Shown here: positions 60,140 through 64,000 of the stretch, in pieces
How positions within the stretch are numbered: the first letter of the stretch is position 1
Layout: the number at the start of each line of letters is the position of its first letter
Assembly: GCA_027482185.1 (NCBI GenBank)
Contig: JAIXWF010000012.1
Coordinates: 248,001 to 312,000, forward strand
Reading direction: 5' to 3'
Source of the DNA: Opitutaceae bacterium
GTDB lineage: Bacteria > Verrucomicrobiota > Verrucomicrobiia > Opitutales > Opitutaceae
Length of the DNA stretch: 64,000 bases
Notes under the pieces: model-generated
What the model was told of the DNA's origin: nothing
The model's input: the letters and a program-made list of their open reading frames with translations, nothing else
Database searches by the model: none
Program-made: the position numbers and the translations under genes

Positions 60140-63100
60140 TTACTTCAAGGCTTCGATGAAGGTCAGCAAGTCGGCCATGTCCTGCACGGACATGCCGGCC
60201 TCGAGTCCTTCGGGCATCAGGCTCTTGCCGGCGGACTGGCTGCCTTTGACGTTGGCCCGCGGGATCGCGATTTCGGCCCCGCCCATGATCTTCAGCGTCA
60301 GGCTCGTCGCGTCGTCGCGGGCGATCATGCCGGTGTAGGATTGGCCGTCTTTGGTCGTGACGTCGTAGGCCACATACTGCGGCGCGACTTCCTTGTGCGG
60401 CTCGAGGATCGCCGTCAGCAGGCCGTCGCGGCCGCGGGTTTTCACCGAAATGAGATCCGGGCCGAGCTCCATGCCCATGCCCTCCGCCTTGTGGCAAATC
60501 AGGCAGCGCGCCTGGTACTGCGCGCGGCCGCGCGCGGCATCGCCGTTCGCCGCCGCGGCCGGCTTGAATTTGGCCGCGACTTCCTCGCGCGAAGGCGGGA
60601 TCACGCTCGCCAGCGCCTGTTTGGCCAACGTCGCGATCGCCGGCGTCCGGTGCCGCACCAGCGCCTGCACCTGCGACGGACTGAACAACGTCGCCGCCAC
60701 CTTGCCCGCTTGCACCGCCTGCAACAGCGCCGTCGTGCGATCCTCGCGCCCGAGCAACGCGGCCAAGGCCGCCGCCCGCGCGGGTTCGCCAAATCCGGCC
60801 CACGCCGCGAGCAACGCCGTCGTCACTTCCGGCCGCGCGTGCGTTGCCAACGTGCGGACGGCCGCCGCCTGCACGTCCGCCGGTTGACCTGCGCCGAACG
60901 CGGCCGCCAAGGCCGCGCGGCTCTGCGCATACGCGGCCGTCGCCAAAACTTCGATCGCCGCCAGCCGCGCCGCCGCCGGCGCCGCCGCATCGGCCGCGGT
61001 CGTCGCCGCCCGCGCAAACACCGCCGCCAAGGTGCCGCCCGTGTCCGCCTGCTCGACGGAACTGCCCGCGCGCCGCAGGCCGTCGCCGAGCGCGCGCAAC
61101 CACGCGGGACTCGCGCCCGGGCGGCCGACGAGCTCGAACACCGGCCGCAGCGCCTCGCCGCGCCGGCTGGCCGCGGCCGTTTCGATGAGTTTCGCGACAA
61201 AGTCCGCCGCCTTGCCCGCCGTCGCGGGATCGCGCGTCACGGCGGGAAAGACCACGGCGTTCAGCACCGCCGGCGGCGCCGACAGCAACGCCGCCGCGAT
61301 CCACGTGTCGCCGGCATCGCGCAACGCGAGCTTCACGAGCGCCGCCGCCAAGGGCGCCGGACCGCTGCCGTCCTGGGCGCTCAGGCCCGTGGGCAGGGAA
61401 AACGCCAACTGGAAACGGATCCGCGCGTCGGCGTCGTCCGCCAGCGCGGCCAACGCCGCGTGCAGCCGCGCCGAGGTTTTGCCCGCCGCGAGCAGTTTCT
61501 CCGCCGACACGATGCCGCGCTCGCGCACGCGCGGGTGCGCATCGCCGAGCGCCGCCAGCACCGCGGCTTCGTCGAGCGCACGCTGGCCGTCCAGCACGCC
61601 GAGTGCCTGGTGGCGGGCGACGGGCGACTTGGTCGTCGCAACCAATTTCGCCAGCAGCGCCGGCGCCGCCGGATCCTGGCGCTCATAGAGGAGGCGCGAA
61701 GCCGTATCGCGGTGCCAACCGTTCGGGTGCTCGAGCGTCGCGACCAAGTCCGCAGTCGGGGCGCGGCCGAGTGCGACTTGGTTCCGACGCGACCAACCCG
61801 GATGGTCCGGCACGATCCGGTAGATGCGGCCGCGTTCGCGGCCGTTGTTCAGGTCGAGGTGCTTCTTGATCTCTTCGGGCAGGCTCCACGGATGCTCGAT
61901 CACTTCGCGGTACATATCGCACACGTGCAGCGTGCCGTCGGGTGCATTCGCGAAGTTGACGACGCGGACCCACGTGTCGCGGCTCGCCGCGAATTCCACG
62001 CCCTGCTCGTCCGCGGGGCGCCGGCCGACCAACGTCACGCCGTCGGCGGAAATCTGTTTGCGGTGCACCAATTGGCCGCCCGCGTCGCCGGTGAACGAAT
62101 TGTTCACGAACTCCGGACCGTAGGCGTCGCCGCGGAAGATCATCGTGCCGGTCGCGCCGGTGAAGTAGCCGCTGACGCGCCCGCCGCCCTCGACGACGCC
62201 CTTGACCACGCCGCCGATGCGCCAACGCGTGCGGATGATGCGCCAGGGTTCGTCAGGGCTGATGCGGAAGACCTCGGCGGCGCCGCCGTCGGCCGCGATG
62301 CTCTGGCGCGGACCGGGCAGATTGAAGAACGGGTTGCGGCCGGCATAGCGGTCGTCGAAGAGCCAATACTGCAGGTGGTCGGAATTGGAGCAACCGAACT
62401 TCCGGCCCCAGTCGTCGAAGCTCATCCCGTATTGCGCGCCGCCCGCCTCGAAACCGAAGTCGTAGGTCTTCGGATCGAACCAGAAATCCCGCGCCGCCAA
62501 TTCAGTTTCCGGCAGGTCCGGGCGCTTCGGCGAACGGATCTTGCCGCGGTTGCCGACGGAGCTCTGGACGTGGATGCGGTTGTCCTGCCCCCACTGGAAA
62601 CTGTTCAGCATCGCCTGCACGTTGAGCCGCGCGAGGCCGCTGCCGAAGCCCGTGTACACCACTTCGCGGAACTCGGCGACGCCGTCGCCGTCGCGGTCCT
62701 CGAGACGCCAGATATCGGGCGTCGCGCCGACGAAGAGCCCGCCGTTGGCCCAGATCAGGCCCGTGGGCCAGGGCAGGTTGTCGGCGAACACCTTGCTCGT
62801 TTCATAGTAGCCGTCGCCGTCGCGGTCCTCGAGCACCGAGATCCGGCCGAGGTGCGGCTTATGGTCCCGCTCCTCGGAGTAATCGATCATCTCGCACACG
62901 AACATGCGGCCGTTCTCGTCGAAACTGATCGCGATCGGATCGCGCACCTGCGGCTCGTGGGCGGCGAGCTGCAGTTTGAAGCCGCGCTTCACCTGCCACG
63001 TGCCGATCGCGTCCTTGGGCTCCACCGGCGGATACTTGGGCAGATCCTTCGCCGGATCGACCGCGAGCGCGCCCTTCGATTCGCCGTAGGCCTGGGTGTA

Positions 63101-63190
63101 GGAATTGAGATGCTCGACCTTTTTCTCCGCCGCGAACGCCGCCGCCGCCAGTCCGCATCCCGCCGCGATGAGAGCCGTTTTGAAAGCCAT
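60140..63190 (-). CDS. PVC-type membrane-bound dehydrogenase/cytochrome c protein
   Basis: A 1,016-residue secreted protein. A signal peptide (1-20) precedes a beta-propeller dehydrogenase domain (about 60-440; ISVLEDRDGDG, DIWRLEDRDGDG), a long helical HEAT-like region (about 455-870) and a C-terminal cytochrome c domain with CLICH at 896-900. The heme protein is typical of Planctomycetes and Verrucomicrobia and is thought to oxidise sugars or similar. The ATG at 63190 starts the hydrophobic leader; an upstream ATG at 63211 would add seven residues. It is downstream of, and probably co-transcribed with, the partial gene at 63246. Confidence 0.9.
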   Translation of the reverse strand: MAFKTALIAAGCGLAAAAFAAEKKVEHLNSYTQAYGESKGALAVDPAKDLPKYPPVEPKDAIGTWQVKRGFKLQLAAHEPQVRDPIAISFDENGRMFVCEMIDYSEERDHKPHLGRISVLEDRDGDGYYETSKVFADNLPWPTGLIWANGGLFVGATPDIWRLEDRDGDGVAEFREVVYTGFGSGLARLNVQAMLNSFQWGQDNRIHVQSSVGNRGKIRSPKRPDLPETELAARDFWFDPKTYDFGFEAGGAQYGMSFDDWGRKFGCSNSDHLQYWLFDDRYAGRNPFFNLPGPRQSIAADGGAAEVFRISPDEPWRIIRTRWRIGGVVKGVVEGGGRVSGYFTGATGTMIFRGDAYGPEFVNNSFTGDAGGQLVHRKQISADGVTLVGRRPADEQGVEFAASRDTWVRVVNFANAPDGTLHVCDMYREVIEHPWSLPEEIKKHLDLNNGRERGRIYRIVPDHPGWSRRNQVALGRAPTADLVATLEHPNGWHRDTASRLLYERQDPAAPALLAKLVATTKSPVARHQALGVLDGQRALDEAAVLAALGDAHPRVRERGIVSAEKLLAAGKTSARLHAALAALADDADARIRFQLAFSLPTGLSAQDGSGPAPLAAALVKLALRDAGDTWIAAALLSAPPAVLNAVVFPAVTRDPATAGKAADFVAKLIETAAASRRGEALRPVFELVGRPGASPAWLRALGDGLRRAGSSVEQADTGGTLAAVFARAATTAADAAAPAAARLAAIEVLATAAYAQSRAALAAAFGAGQPADVQAAAVRTLATHARPEVTTALLAAWAGFGEPARAAALAALLGREDRTTALLQAVQAGKVAATLFSPSQVQALVRHRTPAIATLAKQALASVIPPSREEVAAKFKPAAAANGDAARGRAQYQARCLICHKAEGMGMELGPDLISVKTRGRDGLLTAILEPHKEVAPQYVAYDVTTKDGQSYTGMIARDDATSLTLKIMGGAEIAIPRANVKGSQSAGKSLMPEGLEAGMSVQDMADLLTFIEALK

Positions 63191-63245
63191 GGCGGCAACT
63201 TGGTAACTCATCGGTTACCCGTCAACTCCGCCGCGGCCGCGGCCC

Positions 63246-64000
63246 TCACGGCAGCGCGAACGCGACCTCGCCGGCCAGCCGCACCGCCGCCGGCAGCGGA
63301 TCCGCCGGCAACTGGAGGACGATGGTGTTCGTCCCGGCGCGCACCTTGGCGGCGAACTCCGGGCCCGAGCGGACCTTCTCGCCGTTGACCCAAGCGGCGA
63401 CGGCGGTACCGGCGAGGCGGAAGACGGTTTCGCCGGCCTTGGCGGCCTCGAACTGCGTCGCCGCGAACAAGCCGCGGCTGTTGCCGCGGTTGGGATAGGC
63501 CGCCTCGATCAGGTCGCGGGAAACGCTGCCGTTCACGAGCGAAACGACGGGCACCCACGACTCGAGCGTCGGGTCGCCCTGGATCACGCGTTCGACCCCG
63601 AGATGCTGGTTGGCGCTGACCACGAGATAGAGTTTCCACCCGCGGGCCACCCCGCCCTTGCCGGCGTCGTAATCGCCGGGTTTGCCGAGCTGGGACAGGA
63701 ACTTGAAGAGATCGGCGCGTTCCTCGGGCACGAGGCCGTCGATCAGGCCGGCGGGCATCAGCGAGCCCACGCTCGCGCGGCGCGCAATCGACGCCGCGGG
63801 GATGGAGACTTCCTGGTTGGCCGCGTCGCGCAACAGCACCTCGGTGCCGGTCTCGCGCACGATCATGCCGTTCAATTCGCGGCCGTCCTTCGTCGCGATC
63901 ATGACGGAGTGGTAGCCTTCCTTGATCTTCGCGTTGGGGTACAGCAGCGACTCGACGAGGTAGTCCGAGGGCGCGCTGGCGCCGATGCTGGTGAGATCGG
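63246..64000 (-). CDS. PVC-type heme-binding domain protein, partial (5' end outside window)
   Basis: The reading frame runs from the window edge without a stop, giving at least 250 residues of C-terminus. It starts inside a cytochrome-type domain (DLTSIGASAPSDYLVESLLY, comparable to the region after CxxCH in the next gene). It continues with NGMIVRETGTEVLLRDAANQ and a SLMPAGL motif that supplies the likely distal Met. A 135-residue extension (from about GGVARGWKLYLVV) of unknown fold follows. An internal ATG at 63902 is not the true start. The stop is 55 bases before the start of the gene at 60140, so the two are tandem paralogues or a functional pair. Confidence 0.8.
   Translation of the reverse strand, partial: DLTSIGASAPSDYLVESLLYPNAKIKEGYHSVMIATKDGRELNGMIVRETGTEVLLRDAANQEVSIPAASIARRASVGSLMPAGLIDGLVPEERADLFKFLSQLGKPGDYDAGKGGVARGWKLYLVVSANQHLGVERVIQGDPTLESWVPVVSLVNGSVSRDLIEAAYPNRGNSRGLFAATQFEAAKAGETVFRLAGTAVAAWVNGEKVRSGPEFAAKVRAGTNTIVLQLPADPLPAAVRLAGEVAFALP

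Overview
The window is gene-dense, very GC-rich chromosomal DNA from a Gram-negative bacterium, most likely Verrucomicrobiota, probably an Opitutaceae relative. This is inferred from gene content, not from a 16S gene. The markers are a Verrucomicrobia/Planctomycete-restricted Minf_1886-type protein, two PVC-type cytochrome proteins with HEAT-like and CxxCH domains, a sulfatase and a sialate O-acetylesterase with signal peptides, and giant lamin-tail and NHL proteins sharing a C-terminal duplicated domain. Lipid A and heptose genes (lpxB, rfaE1-like, gmhB-like), Lol-type transport genes and an autotransporter show an LPS-bearing outer membrane. I see no rRNA, tRNA, CRISPR, prophage, transposase or integrase.

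Layout. 0-4.1 kb: a metallophosphoesterase, a Nudix hydrolase, small hypothetical proteins, a secreted alpha/beta hydrolase and a DUF192 lipoprotein. 4.2-9.3 kb: a compact plus-strand run of M24 peptidase, heptose kinase, HAD phosphatase, Fpg-like glycosylase, TlyA-like methyltransferase and NAD kinase, with several start/stop overlaps. 9.5-13.8 kb: a minus-strand run of EF-hand protein, DUF3445, M16 peptidase and Minf_1886. 13.9-15.2 kb: a Fur-family regulator with a Fur-box-like site, convergent with a Tat-exported Mn-type superoxide dismutase. 15.3-18.6 kb: a binding-protein/permease fusion of an oligopeptide-type ABC transporter. 18.7-24.1 kb: a sugar-isomerase gene, then a four-gene sugar cluster (TIM-barrel isomerase, FucU-like mutarotase, aldo/keto reductase, zinc dehydrogenase) and a convergent AraC regulator. 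24.2-27.2 kb: an ECF sigma factor and a LytS/LytTR two-component pair. 27.4-32.2 kb: a 1,599-residue CotH/lamin-tail surface protein.

32.3-38.2 kb: a GYF-type membrane protein, an SDR, a small membrane protein, a GDSL autotransporter, and the cytochrome-assembly/hemA pair. 38.4-45.6 kb: a minus-strand group of LolD-like ATPase, Gfo/Idh/MocA oxidoreductase, LpxB and a 1,411-residue hybrid kinase. 45.7-52.1 kb: an EamA transporter, a cyclophilin lipoprotein, a ParB-like protein, a DUF1905 protein, a LolC/E permease and LysS. 52.3-64 kb: sulfatase, sialate esterase, a rhomboid-like protein lacking its catalytic residues, the NHL giant, and two tandem PVC cytochrome proteins, the last one cut by the window end.

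Two threads tie the window together. First, the envelope: LPS synthesis, lipoprotein sorting and large secreted proteins. Second, dispersed low-complexity intergenic repeats (GGAGTTCGG, CCGGTTTCCGG, GCGGATTGCGG, GTTGAAAG, GGTCACGGAG and TAGGGGCG types) that lie downstream of stop codons in convergent or co-directional gaps and in none of the nine divergent gaps. The strongest candidate for something undescribed is the duplicated C-terminal domain shared by the two giant surface proteins. No intergenic gap exceeds 300 bases.
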